Source of the DNA: Phallusia fumigata
Taxonomy: Eukaryota > Chordata > Ascidiacea > Phlebobranchia > Ascidiidae
Direction: 5' to 3'
Assembly: GCA_008931825.1 (NCBI GenBank)
Contig: QXVZ01024992.1
Location: 1-33,538, forward strand
Length of the DNA: 33,538 nucleotides
A model generated the notes under the pieces. That model did no database searches and had not been told where the DNA came from. It was given only the letters and a program-made list of their open reading frames with translations. Made by a program: the position numbers and the translations under genes. Below are positions 13,701 to 23,080 of the stretch, piece by piece. The first letter of the stretch is position 1; each line of letters begins with the position of its first letter.

Positions 13701-16700
13701 CTGGTGACGGGACATTGGCCGTTTAGGCTAGTCTAGCCAAATTACGGCACTCCAGTTTGTTGTGAGTAACAGGCTGAAAAGCCATGCCTCACGTCATCTG
13801 TTCGATGCCACAACTGGGCATAAACTACGGACAAACTGGTTCCACAATGGCCAAGCAACTGCTTGGGAACCAAGGGGATTGTCGGCTTGGTGTCACTTCA
13901 TCAATATAAAAGCAAAAACATCTTGTCTTGTGGTGTAATTAATAGATAGCTCATTTTATTTATAATGTTTGTGTAGCAGTTTAAAGTGATGGAAGATTTT
14001 ATCACAACCTTACCATGTCAACACTTTCTTTACAGTTTAGATAATTATGATTTGAAAAAGTACCATGTTTCATGTTGAAGGTATTCTTGAACAAAACATT
14101 TTTGTACTTACGATTGTCTAGAGGGGGGCCGGGATAGTTGCAGACACCAGCATATGGCAGCCGTGTCCCAGAAGTGGAATTGTGACTACCTCGGGCTCTG
14201 TCCTCTCGTCGTTTTTGTCTGTGATGATATGCACAGCAGCAGCTCATCAGTATTATGACACCCCAGATCAGCCAAAACCCTGTACATGAAAATGCAACTT
14301 TACACAAACATATCATGTTACCAGTCTTTTTNTAGATAGCTCATTTTATTTATAATGTTTGTGTAGCAGTTTAAAGTGATGGAAGATTTTATCACAACCT
14401 TACCATGTCAACACTTTCTTTACAGTTTAGATAATTATGATTTGAAAAAGTACCATGTTTCATGTTGAAGGTATTCTTGAACAAAACATTTTTGTACTTA
14501 CGATTGTCTAGAGGGGGGCCGGGATAGTTGCAGACACCAGCATATGGCAGCCGTGTCCCAGAAGTGGAATTGTGACTACCTCGGGCTCTGTCCTCTCGTC
14601 GTTTTTGTCTGTGATGATATGCACAGCAGCAGCTCATCAGTATTATAACACCCCAGATCAGCCAAAACCCTGTACATGAAAATGCAACTTTACACAAACA
14701 TATCATGTTACCAGTCTTTTTTGCACAAATGTAGCAGTTTTTAACTTAGTTTGTAATTTGTTTGTTTTCTTTTAATTCCCAGCAACGGATGTCTAAAAGA
14801 ATATGTAAATAAAATGTTGGCAAAGCCCTTTATGGAAATTTTTTTTTACTTGCATTTGTTTGGTGAGTTGAAACAAAACTGCTTAAGGTTCCTGACTGAA
14901 AAAACATGGGGCCAAGCTGTACCAAGAATTTAAGCATTTTCATTGTCACTAACCATCAAATAAATTGTGGCTGAAGCTCACAAAAATTTAAAACAAAACA
15001 GTTAAATAATGTAAGTATTACCCTCCACACAATAGCTTAAACCAGTGAGGTCTAAGCTCTGGGATGTTATTTTGTGGACAAAAAACAACTTTTGAGACTA
15101 AAAATTGAACTATTCTGCATTTCTGTTCAGTTTTTTTTATGTTTAAATTTAAATTTTTCTTGGAGACAATTTTTATGTAGCCTATATTTTTTTGGTTTAT
15201 TTAGCCAGTACAGCAGTTAGTGAAAATAAATGTGGTTTATCATGTAACTGATATCTTATGAAATTTGGTACTGTTACAAAACTGTTCGATAACAGTAAAT
15301 CTAATTCATGGTTGAAGAACAGTGTCTAAACAATACTGTGGTTCCATATGCTCACTTACACCACCCCAGATCAAACTACCGATATGATACATGGCAACCA
15401 ATTAAAATCTGTTAAGAGTGTTGTGTTAAATACTGATACAAATCTGGTTTGAATTATGGCATTTGCATTCTGTGCCGCCAGTAAGAAGCTTAATTTTATT
15501 GATTGGTAGACACAAGCTAATTATCCTCACCAGTCAGGTTCACCTGAGTTTATAATCCTTGGCAATTACAATGCTAGGAAAAACCAAAACATTTCATTTT
15601 ACCTGGTGCGAAACATATGCAAAGATTTAGCACCAATGTTTAAATTCAGTTTCAGCTTTGTACAAGAAAAACTGTTCATGCCATCAATATTGGTTTTAGG
15701 CACAATTTCATGCTTAATATAGACAATTCACTGTGATATACAAATACTCGTTGGGTAAATAACTTAAACTTAGAAAAGTCATATATGGGTAACTGTTTAC
15801 AAAATGTTTTACGCATGACCGAGTTTGCCATAAAACAGGTACATTAAAGAAATATACATTAAGAAAAGCTGTTACTTACACCAAAGCTCGTAGTAATATG
15901 TGCAGCACCCATCTCCACCGCAGCAATGGCCTACAGAGCAGACATAGTTTGATCCATCAGGGCTTTCACAAGTTTCTTCACTGCCCTGAAAAAAAACATG
16001 CATTTTTTTCCAAACTGCTGTGACAAACTATAATTAGCATTTCCATTACTTAATTTTAATGTTAAAATTAAAGTTTTGTCCTGCAAAGTCAGGGTTTTTG
16101 GTAACAAGCAAGAAAAATTCACAAATGTACAAATTGTTTATTGCCATTGGTGAGCACAAAATATACAGTTTGGTTAATAACTAAATGTGTTAGCATTGTT
16201 GTGTGTACAATTTCACATTGCATTTGATCTTGGTCAAATTTACGCAATGTCACCATCATGAAATACAGTAATCATGAAAAAAATTATAACCAAAACCATG
16301 CATACAAGCAATGTAATCCAAATTATTACATTGGGACTTTGGCGCCAAAAAACACAGGCAAATAGTAAATAACCATGGTCTTTATAAAAAAACACTGTAT
16401 ATGCATAAACAAATTGAAGACAACTGACAATTTTCAAAAGAATGCAGAGTTGAACAGTGTGCCATCATGGCGGCATACCTTGACTGTCCATAACTTACCA
16501 CATGGCCTGAAGCTCGGTTGCTACGTGGGAAATCTAACAGTTGGTCACCCAGTCTTCCCATACTGTTTGGCAGGGTAAGCGAATTGCAACGGCTACACTA
16601 GAACTGATCAAAACACAAAAGTCCTAACAGTTTTGTTCTTGTGTGCTGGGATTTTTTGGTTTGATTCTGATGTCATATTCAGCAGAAGCACACAGCACAA

Positions 16701-17109
16701 AAGAAACAGGAGATACAGCAGTTTTGTACAACTGATTAGTAAATAAGGCATGTGTATACAAACAGCAACACCATCACACAGTTTTGTGCACAATTTTGCA
16801 ATTATCATGAGCAAAATGTTTTTTTTAAAGATCAGACTCCAATCAAAAGATCAAATTGTTGAAGGTAAATTAAAGAAAAGAACAAATTTGTAAAAATAGT
16901 GTATGATGGTGTTGCAAACATAAACAAAATTATAAAATAAAAGATATGTACACCATAATGATTGCAAGCAGATGCAGTACAATAAGTTAATACAAAGTAA
17001 CAATCCATACCTTTTTAGGTGTGTCTGAAGAATAGCCAACCCGGCAAAAACAGGGTTTGAACAGAATGGTCAATAGAAGAGAATATTTTGGAATGATGGA
17101 ACTTCTCAT
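10739..17109 (-). CDS. WBP1L: WW-domain-binding protein 1 / 1-like (WBP1/WBP1L) family membrane adaptor, complete
   Basis: Exons: 17109-17011, 15985-15880, 14279-14112, 13574-13439, 12995-12881, 11218-10739; 1104 nt, 367 residues, phases consistent. Exon 1 encodes a signal-peptide-like start (YSLLLTILF core). Exon 2 has the cysteine cluster GHCCGGDGCCTYYYELW typical of the family, just before the single membrane segment in exon 3 (WFWLIWGVIILMSCCCAY), then a basic stop-transfer stretch (HHRQKRR). Exon 4 has the PPxY motif (PPPPY) that binds WW domains, preceded by LPVYDE. The long last exon is acidic (SGSDYDDEDDYLL) and ends VLHLTP. In vertebrates these proteins recruit NEDD4-type ubiquitin ligases; that role here is inferred. 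The donor of exon 2 was set at the gtaagt that yields ELWWFW, as in the family. Assignment to WBP1 or WBP1L cannot be resolved. Exon 3 occurs twice in this assembly (see 14502-14669). Confidence 0.92.
12638..12860. repeat. 111-bp direct duplication around a single N (12749)
   Basis: Positions 12638-12748 recur at 12750-12860, starting 'ggcttgtatcttcc'. It lies in intron 5 of the WBP1L-type gene, just downstream of the exon 5 donor. It has the same placeholder-N pattern as the other joins, so it is most likely an assembly overlap. Confidence 0.9.
13638..13649. repeat. left 12-bp target-site duplication of the ribozyme element
   Basis: aaaacatcttgt, matched exactly at 13915-13926. An exact 12-bp direct repeat 265 bp apart at the borders of a distinct structured segment is best explained by retrotransposition. 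Confidence 0.7.
13650..13914 (-). mobile_element. small hammerhead-ribozyme-bearing retroelement (retrozyme/PLE-like) in WBP1L-type intron 3
   Basis: About 265 bp bounded by the 12-bp direct repeat aaaacatcttgt (13638-13649 and 13915-13926), read as a target-site duplication. No terminal inverted repeats and no coding frame. On the minus strand the element ends with a hammerhead ribozyme, whose stem I 3' strand stops one base before the direct repeat. The body has perfect hairpins: 13726-13738 (GGCTA/TAGCC), 13772-13783 (GGCT/AGCC), 13752-13760 with 13831-13839 (9 bp), and 13851-13866 (7 bp with a 2-nt loop). This fits short structured ribozyme retroelements; the family name is inference. Confidence 0.7.
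13651..13702 (-). ncRNA. type I hammerhead self-cleaving ribozyme
   Basis: Minus strand 5' to 3': stem I strand AGCTGCA (13702-13696), core CTGATGA (13695-13689), stem II GACC-ttaca-GGTC (13688-13676), core GAA (13675-13673), stem III ACAGTG-tg-CACTGT (13672-13659), C17 (13658), then stem I strand TGCAGCT (13657-13651). Stem I is 7 perfect pairs and stem II 4 perfect pairs. Stem III is 6 pairs with a 2-nt loop, or 5 with GTGC. The cleavage triplet is the canonical GTC, predicting a cut between 13658 and 13657. Stem I is the open stem, so this is type I. Such a short stem III is typical of retroelement hammerheads that act as dimers. Confidence 0.88.
13915..13926. repeat. right 12-bp target-site duplication of the ribozyme element
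   Basis: aaaacatcttgt, identical to 13638-13649. On the minus strand it precedes the element. Confidence 0.7.
13943..14721. repeat. 389-bp direct duplication around a single N (14332) containing WBP1L-type exon 3
   Basis: Positions 13943-14331 recur at 14333-14721 (offset 390). The only coding difference I see is silent (GTC against GTT valine in GVIIL). A silent SNP plus an N at the exact junction fits two alleles of one locus. Confidence 0.92.
14502..14669 (-). pseudogene. second copy of WBP1L-type exon 3 (probable assembly artefact)
   Basis: Same 168-nt exon as 14279-14112, with intact acceptor and donor, encoding the membrane segment and basic tail. The exon is symmetric (phase 1 at both ends), so splicing both copies in would keep frame and give a protein with two membrane segments. 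The N at 14332 argues that only one copy exists in the genome. Confidence 0.7.
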
Positions 17110-19374
17110 CAATTCATTGTACATTCTAGAGCACAGTGGTTCACAAGGCCTGTGCTAGTGCGTAACAGTGTCCCAAACTAACTACTATGCAGGAATGTCA
17201 TCAATTCAATACATTCGTGTCTAAAAATCAAACCACCCAGTTAATTACTTGCTGGATATCCTTTCAAATGTCAATGTTGTTAAAGTTTTAAGTCTTGCGT
17301 TTGCTGCCTTAAAGACTAACAAACGCCAACTTCCCCAAACCAGCTGAATTCTGTACGGGGGAAACGCTACGTTTACGTTGTCGTTCTGCAATAGCGCTGC
17401 ATAAAGTTGTACGCCATATTAAGATGAATGCGTTCCAAACAAAATACACGGTAGCCAGGTTCTAAGTGTGACGCTGTTTACTAAGCAAACAAACAATAGG
17501 GCGACAGCAGCCCACTGAGGCAAAGTTCAACTTCCCAGACAATTGCCGACTGATAAAATTTCTGCAAACAATCGTAAAAGGTCGTTGCCTTAAAAGCAAA
17601 AGGCGACTGACCATGCGAACGCGGCGAGTTAATCAGTGATTACCGGTCTCCCAAACCAACTTTACTTTTAGACAGAACGCTAAACTCTGCTTGAAGTACA
17701 CCATAACACGCCCGGCCTTCCTCTCTGTGCTGGTGCACGCTAAAACGTCGGCACTCCAACGCCGCCGCTAGCTCCGGGCTCGGTCGCTTAAAACCAGCTG
17801 GCACTGGTTCCAGCTCGGTTCAAAACAAGTCTGTGGCAGCCGACTGATTTACTACGCAACGGTCGAAATTTTAAATTAAAAAGGTGCGGCTTGGAGACGT
17901 TGTTCAAACATTTTACAAGATGATATCCATAAAATGATTGTATTACTGCCGTGTAACTGTTAGTATTACAAATGTTTCGCATTTTTCGCTGTATGGTAAG
18001 TTGTAACATTATTTCTNTTTTTTGGTTTATTTAGCCAGTACAGCAGTTAGTGAAAATAAATGTGGTTTATCATGTAACTGATATCTTATGAAATTTGGTA
18101 CTGTTACAAAACTGTTCGATAACAGTAAATCTAATTCATGGTTGAAGAACAGTGTCTAAACAATACTGTGGTTCCATATGCTCACTTACACCACCCCAGA
18201 TCAAACTACCGATATGATACATGGCAACCAATTAAAATCTGTTAAGAGTGTTGTGTTAAATACTGATACAAATCTGGTTTGAATTATGGCATTTGCATTC
18301 TGTGCCGTCAGTAAGAAGCTTAATTTTATTGATTGGTAGACACAAGCTAATTATCCTCACCAGTCAGGTTCACCTGAGTTTATAACTCTTGGCAATTACA
18401 ATGCTAGGAAAAACCAAAACATTTCATTTTACCTGGTGCGAAACATATGCAAAGATTTAGCACCAATGTTTAAATTCAGTTTCAGCTTTGTACAAGAAAA
18501 ACTGTTCATGCCATCAATATTGGTTTTAGGCACAATTTCATGCTTAATATAGACAATTCACTGTGATATACAAATACTCGTTGGGTAAATAACTTAAACT
18601 TAGAAAAGTCATATATGGGTAACTGTTTACAAATGTTTTATGCATGACCGAGTTTGCAATAAAACAGGTACATTAAAGAAATATATATTAAGAAAAGCTG
18701 TTACTTACACCAAAGCTAAGTTGTAACATTATTTCTACCCGTTGCGTAGCAGTAGAGAAAAACCATTGTACCGTGACGCGCTTGAGTCGCGGTGGTTTCC
18801 TGGCATAGGCCCCTCTAGTCAGTGGACAAAACGACTGTAGCTCGTTGTATGGCGTAATGTTTACATTGCGCCAGACTTGCTCGTCGGAGCAGGGCCCGCG
18901 GCGTTAAACCGAATCTGAACAGGTTGTCAGCTGATTTACCACGTGACCTGTTCTTTGTCCAACGCTCACTGGGGTCTTCGCGGGTTTTGCAGGTTACATC
19001 ATTTATTGCTTGGAAGGGTGTAGCACCATTTGTTGCCTTTTAGTATTACCGTGACTAAATTTTGGTTTAACCTGTTGTAGTTTGCAGATAAATTGGAGTT
19101 TAACTTTACTGTACTGGAAACGTTAATTTGAGGTTAGTTGTTTGTTAGTTGGTTTCATTCGCATCCTAGGTGGGCGGAACTGAGTCTGAATGCGCTATGC
19201 TCATGATCAGTCCACCTTGCGAGCTACCTGCAATTCCGATGGGACTTTTTTGTGATTTTTTCGTTTTAGAAAGATGGTGACCTTAATTAAGGTCAACTTA
19301 TAGGATTCCTATTGGTTGGAGCAATGCCGCTCATAATTTTATGCTCAGGAAAATACAAGAGACCCAGACGGGGT
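17110..19374. other. upstream/promoter region of the WBP1L-type gene, with redundant segment
   Basis: The part from 17300 to 18016 and again from 18720 to 19000 is richer in GC and CpG than its surroundings and lies upstream of the first coding exon, so it probably holds the promoter. No TATA box or start site can be fixed. The middle (18018-18717) is a displaced copy of intron 2 sequence. Confidence 0.5.
18018..18717. repeat. displaced copy of 15188-15888 after a single N (18017)
   Basis: About 700 bp of intron 2 plus the last few bases of exon 2 and its donor are repeated here, with scattered SNPs and 1-bp indels. The copy runs straight into 18718-18736, which repeats 17998-18016 (aagttgtaacattatttct). 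The copy therefore carries a junction joining 15888 to 17998. Confidence 0.9.
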
Positions 19375-19520
19375 TAAACGCACAACCTTGCAATGCTTTA
19401 TTGTACTCGCCAGGTTGTAGGTTTTAATCCTCGGTCGCTTTGTGGTTCCCGGAGCAAAAAGCCTAAAAGCGGTATTGCTCCAACCCAGCCGAAGGGTTGA
19501 CCTAAATTGCGTTCACCACG
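19375..19520 (+). mobile_element. tRNA-derived SINE copy
   Basis: Contains a B-box-like 'ggttgtaggttttaatcc' and the downstream family block 'ttcccggagcaaaaagcctaaaagcggtattgctcc', followed by 'gaagggttgacct', matching the copy at 26163 ('gatgggttgaccc'). The A-box half is decayed. Confidence 0.6.
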
Positions 19521-19909
19521 TTCCAAAACATCAGAAAGATTAAAAAATGTTAGTCAACATGTTCTAAAATTCGTAAAGAGAAAATAGAAGATGATGCACC
19601 AGAAACTCAACGGTGGATCCATTATGAGCATTACCTTTTCAGATGTTTTCCCGCGCACCGAGAATAAAAATGAACCAATTTTTCAATATTTTTGTTTCTT
19701 TTGTGCTTTACAACGCATGTGTAAACTTAAGCCTCACAAAAATCCAAGGCGAGGAAGGTTAAAAAACACCCAGAAAAATGGAAATTGGCTACATTTACAC
19801 TTACAGTACCATCAACCTGATAAACTTTTACGCAAGCAGGTGGAAAGTCACTGGAGCGTGCTGATCAAGAGATATGTCGCCGCAGCAAAACACATGACGC
19901 AATTTCGTG

Positions 19910-21015
19910 GAAACGCTGCCACGGCGACCGCAAGCCCGTCTCAGCTCGTTGCAAAACATTGCGCTAAATGTGCAGGTTCTTTTGCTGAATAGGTTGCTGA
20001 CAAGGAAAGTAATACAAAGGTAATTACTAGGCGTCTTTGCCAAAGTAAGAAATGTTTCTACTTGCATAACTGTGGATAATAAAACCGTGGCATTAGTTTT
20101 TAAAGATAAACATGTTGTTATAACAGAAAGAGCCGTTAATAATGTTCAGATAAAAATGTTGTTGTTGTTTGAGCGTTTTGCTGGTACTGGGTAAGGTATT
20201 CCAAAAAACAATGGTTGATGGTACAGTTTGTTTGCNNNNNNNNNNNNNNNNNNNNNNNNNNNNNNNNNNNNNNNNNNNNNNNNNNNNNNNNNNNNNNNNN
20301 NNNNNNNNNNNNNNNNNNNNNNNNNNNNNNNNNNNNNNNNNNNNNNNNNNNNNNNNNNNNNNNNNNNNNNNNNNNNNNNNNNNNNNNNNNNNNNNNNNNN
20401 NNNNNNNNNNNNNNNNNNNNNNNNNNNNNNNNNNNNNNNNNNNNNNNNNNNNNNNNNNNNNNNNNNNNNNNNNNNNNNNNNNNNNNNNNNNNNNNNNNNN
20501 NNNNNNNNNNNNNNNNNNNNNNNNNNNNNNNNNNNNNNNNNNNNNNNNNNNNNNNNNNNNNNNNNNNNNNNNNNNNNNNNNNNNNNNNNNNNNNNNNNNN
20601 NNNNNNNNNNNNNNNNNNNNNNNNNNNNNNNNNNNNNNNNNNNNNNNNNNNNNNNNNNNNNNNNNNNNNNNNNNNNNNNNNNNNNNNNNGAAACGCTGCC
20701 ACGGCGACCGCAAGCCCGTCTCAGCTCGTTGCAAAACATTGCGCTAAATGTGCAGGTTCTTTTGCTGAATAGGTTGCTGACAAGGAAAGTAATACAAAGG
20801 TAATTACCAGGCGTCTTTGCCAACGTAAGAAATGTTTCTACTTGCATAACTGTGGATAATAAAACCGTGGCATTAGTTTTTAAAGATAAACATGTTGTTA
20901 TAACAGCAAGAGCCGTTAATAATGTTCAGATAAAAATGTTGTTGTTGTTTGAGCGTTTTGCTGGTACTGGGTAAGGTATTCCAAAAAACAATGGTTGATG
21001 GTACAGTTTGTTTGC
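19910..21015. repeat. 326-bp copies flanking a 454-N gap
   Basis: Positions 19910-20235 recur at 20690-21015, on either side of the N run 20236-20689, with few single-base differences. The gap size is thus unreliable and the true locus may contain this segment once. Confidence 0.9.
20236..20689. other. assembly gap (454 N)
   Basis: Run of undetermined bases bounded on each side by the same sequence. Confidence 1.
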
Positions 21016-21020
21016 GTCCT

Positions 21021-22420
21021 ACGTTTTTACGTTTTGGACAAGATTCCAATGGGGTTTTTAATCAATCTTACTTCCTTTCCGTGCGCCGCGGTTACCTAAA
21101 CTGAGCTTGTGTCGAAATCGCCGAAGGTTGTCACGTGCGCTCACGCTCCAGAGAAAAATACCTTTGTCGCATAAAAGGTAAACATCTGTAGAAACGAAAC
21201 TGGCCTAGGTTTCATCTTATGTAGGTGTTTTCCGTTTTCCTCGTGTGGCGCAATGAGTTGTTTGCTGAATTGGCCTGCGCGTTGTTCCTTTGCTTTTCAC
21301 TGCACTATATATTCATTTCACCAGTGTCGGATTTAGGTACAAGCAAAATAGGCTGGGATCCCACAAATTAGGATTGTAAAAGCCTTAAAAACTCAAGATT
21401 AAAGTTTCATTTATGGCATAAAGCCTCACAAAATCGAAATCCGGCACTGCATTTCATAAGCTCATAAACTTGTCTGACCTGGAATTTTGTCATTTTAATG
21501 TTTGACTTGCTCTGGTTATTGGAAGTGTGCTGAAAGCTCTTGTTCTTAGGATTATTTTTAAAATGTCTCAATATATAGCGTTTGTCCGCTGAAAAATTTC
21601 TCTTGGTGGCTATGTCTGAATCATGTTTTACATTCAGCGACGTTAAAGTGCCACAACTATATGCCTAACCTAATAGTACAAAGCGAAATTAAAATTTACA
21701 CACAAAAAGAAGCAAACCTTCNACGTTTTTACGTTTTGAACAAGATTCCAATGGGTTTTTAATCAATCTTAGTTCCTTTCCGTGCGCCGCGGTTACCTAA
21801 ACTGAGCTTGTGTCGAAATCGCCGAAGGTTGTCACGTGCACTCACGCTCCAGAGAAAAATACCTTTGTCGCATGAAAGGTAAACATCTGTAGAAACGAAA
21901 CTGGCCTACGTTTCATCTTATGTAGGTGTTTTCCGTTTTCCTCGTGTGGCGCAATGAGTTGTTTGCTGAATTGCCCTGTGCGTTGTTCCTTTGCTTTTCA
22001 CTGCACTATATGTTCATTTCACCAGTGCCGGATTTAGGTACAAGCAAAATAGGCTGGGATCCCACAAATTAGGATTGTAAAAGCCTTAAAAACTCAAGAT
22101 TAAAATTTCATTTATGGCATAGAGCCTCACAAAATCGAAATCCGGCACTGCATTTCATAAGCTCATAAACTTGTCTGACCTGGAATTTTGGCATTTTAGT
22201 GTTTGACTTGCCCTGGTTATTGGAAGTGTGCTGAAAGCTCTTGTTCTCAGGATTATTTTTAAAATGTCTCAATATATAGCGTTTGTCCGCTGAAAGATTT
22301 CTCTTGGTGGCTATGTCTGAATCATGTTTTACATTCAGCGGCGTTAAAGTGCCACAACTATATGCCTAACCTAATACAAAACGAAATATAAAATTTACAC
22401 ACAAAAAGAAGCAAACCTTC
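21021..22420. repeat. about 700-bp direct duplication around a single N (21722)
   Basis: Positions 21021-21721 recur at 21723-22420, starting 'acgtttttacgttttg', with a dozen or so SNPs and small indels. This is consistent with two haplotypes of a noncoding interval. Confidence 0.9.
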
Positions 22421-22558
22421 AAACCAAAGTTTCGAATTATATCTGCTTTAAAATTGAATCTGTTCTGTCAAATAACGAAAAAGCATAACCTGCAACCCCA
22501 TGAAGATTTTGCAAAAGTACCGTTGCTGCCTTTGTAAACAAATTTTTGTACGACATAA

Positions 22559-23080
22559 CTTAGATCTTTATGTTGACTAACATGTGTTTTACATTTCTTT
22601 ACCCGCCAAGGCGACGCCAAATGCATGTTCCGACCTCCGCCCAAGTCCGACCGACCCCTTGGGACAACTCAAATGCCGCCGTGCTGAGACTGGCAAGCTG
22701 CTGCGCCCGACTTCGGCAATAAACAAGTCTCGGCAACCTTTCCCAGGGAGTTTTCTGGTGTTGGGTAACCGTCCAGGATCACGTGATCTTCAAGGTGCGC
22801 TTCAGGCGAATCTTTTGGACCTTTAGGAACATTGTAACTGTCGGTGTAGGGTTTCGCTCGGCTTTATGCGACAAAGGGTGACTCAAGGGCTATTTTTGGA
22901 ACGTCCTTATACCGAGCGACCTAATTTCCAGACGGGTCTTTCGCGTCAGTGCGGCAATCCCGGTTGGTACGGTTCACAAGCGATAAATGTTTCTTCAACC
23001 GTCAACATTGACAACCAACATACATTAACCGGGGTTATAAGGCACTCATTTGTTAGTCGTTGGCATTTTTTGACATGAAC
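22559..23080. other. unexplained GC-rich island
   Basis: About 500 bp near 50% GC between AT-rich flanks. Short frames exist on the plus strand (22584-22826 and 22866-23078) but match no family I recognise, and no clear exon/intron grammar links them. It could be a promoter-type region or an unrecognised RNA or repeat. Confidence 0.4.

Larger units (their letters stand above)
19521..22558. other. intergenic region with assembly gap and redundant copies; no gene seen
   Basis: An open frame at 19591-19992 has no domain. Part of it (from 19910) lies in sequence repeated across the gap. Frames crossing the N run have no meaning. The rest is AT-rich unique sequence with SNP-level duplicates. Confidence 0.6.

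Noticed and set aside
19591..19992. 133-codon plus-strand frame
   Set aside because: Composition and sequence match no family; its 3' part belongs to the segment repeated around the assembly gap.
20093..20847. Several long frames of about 190-230 codons
   Set aside because: They exist only because the 454-N gap contains no stop codons.
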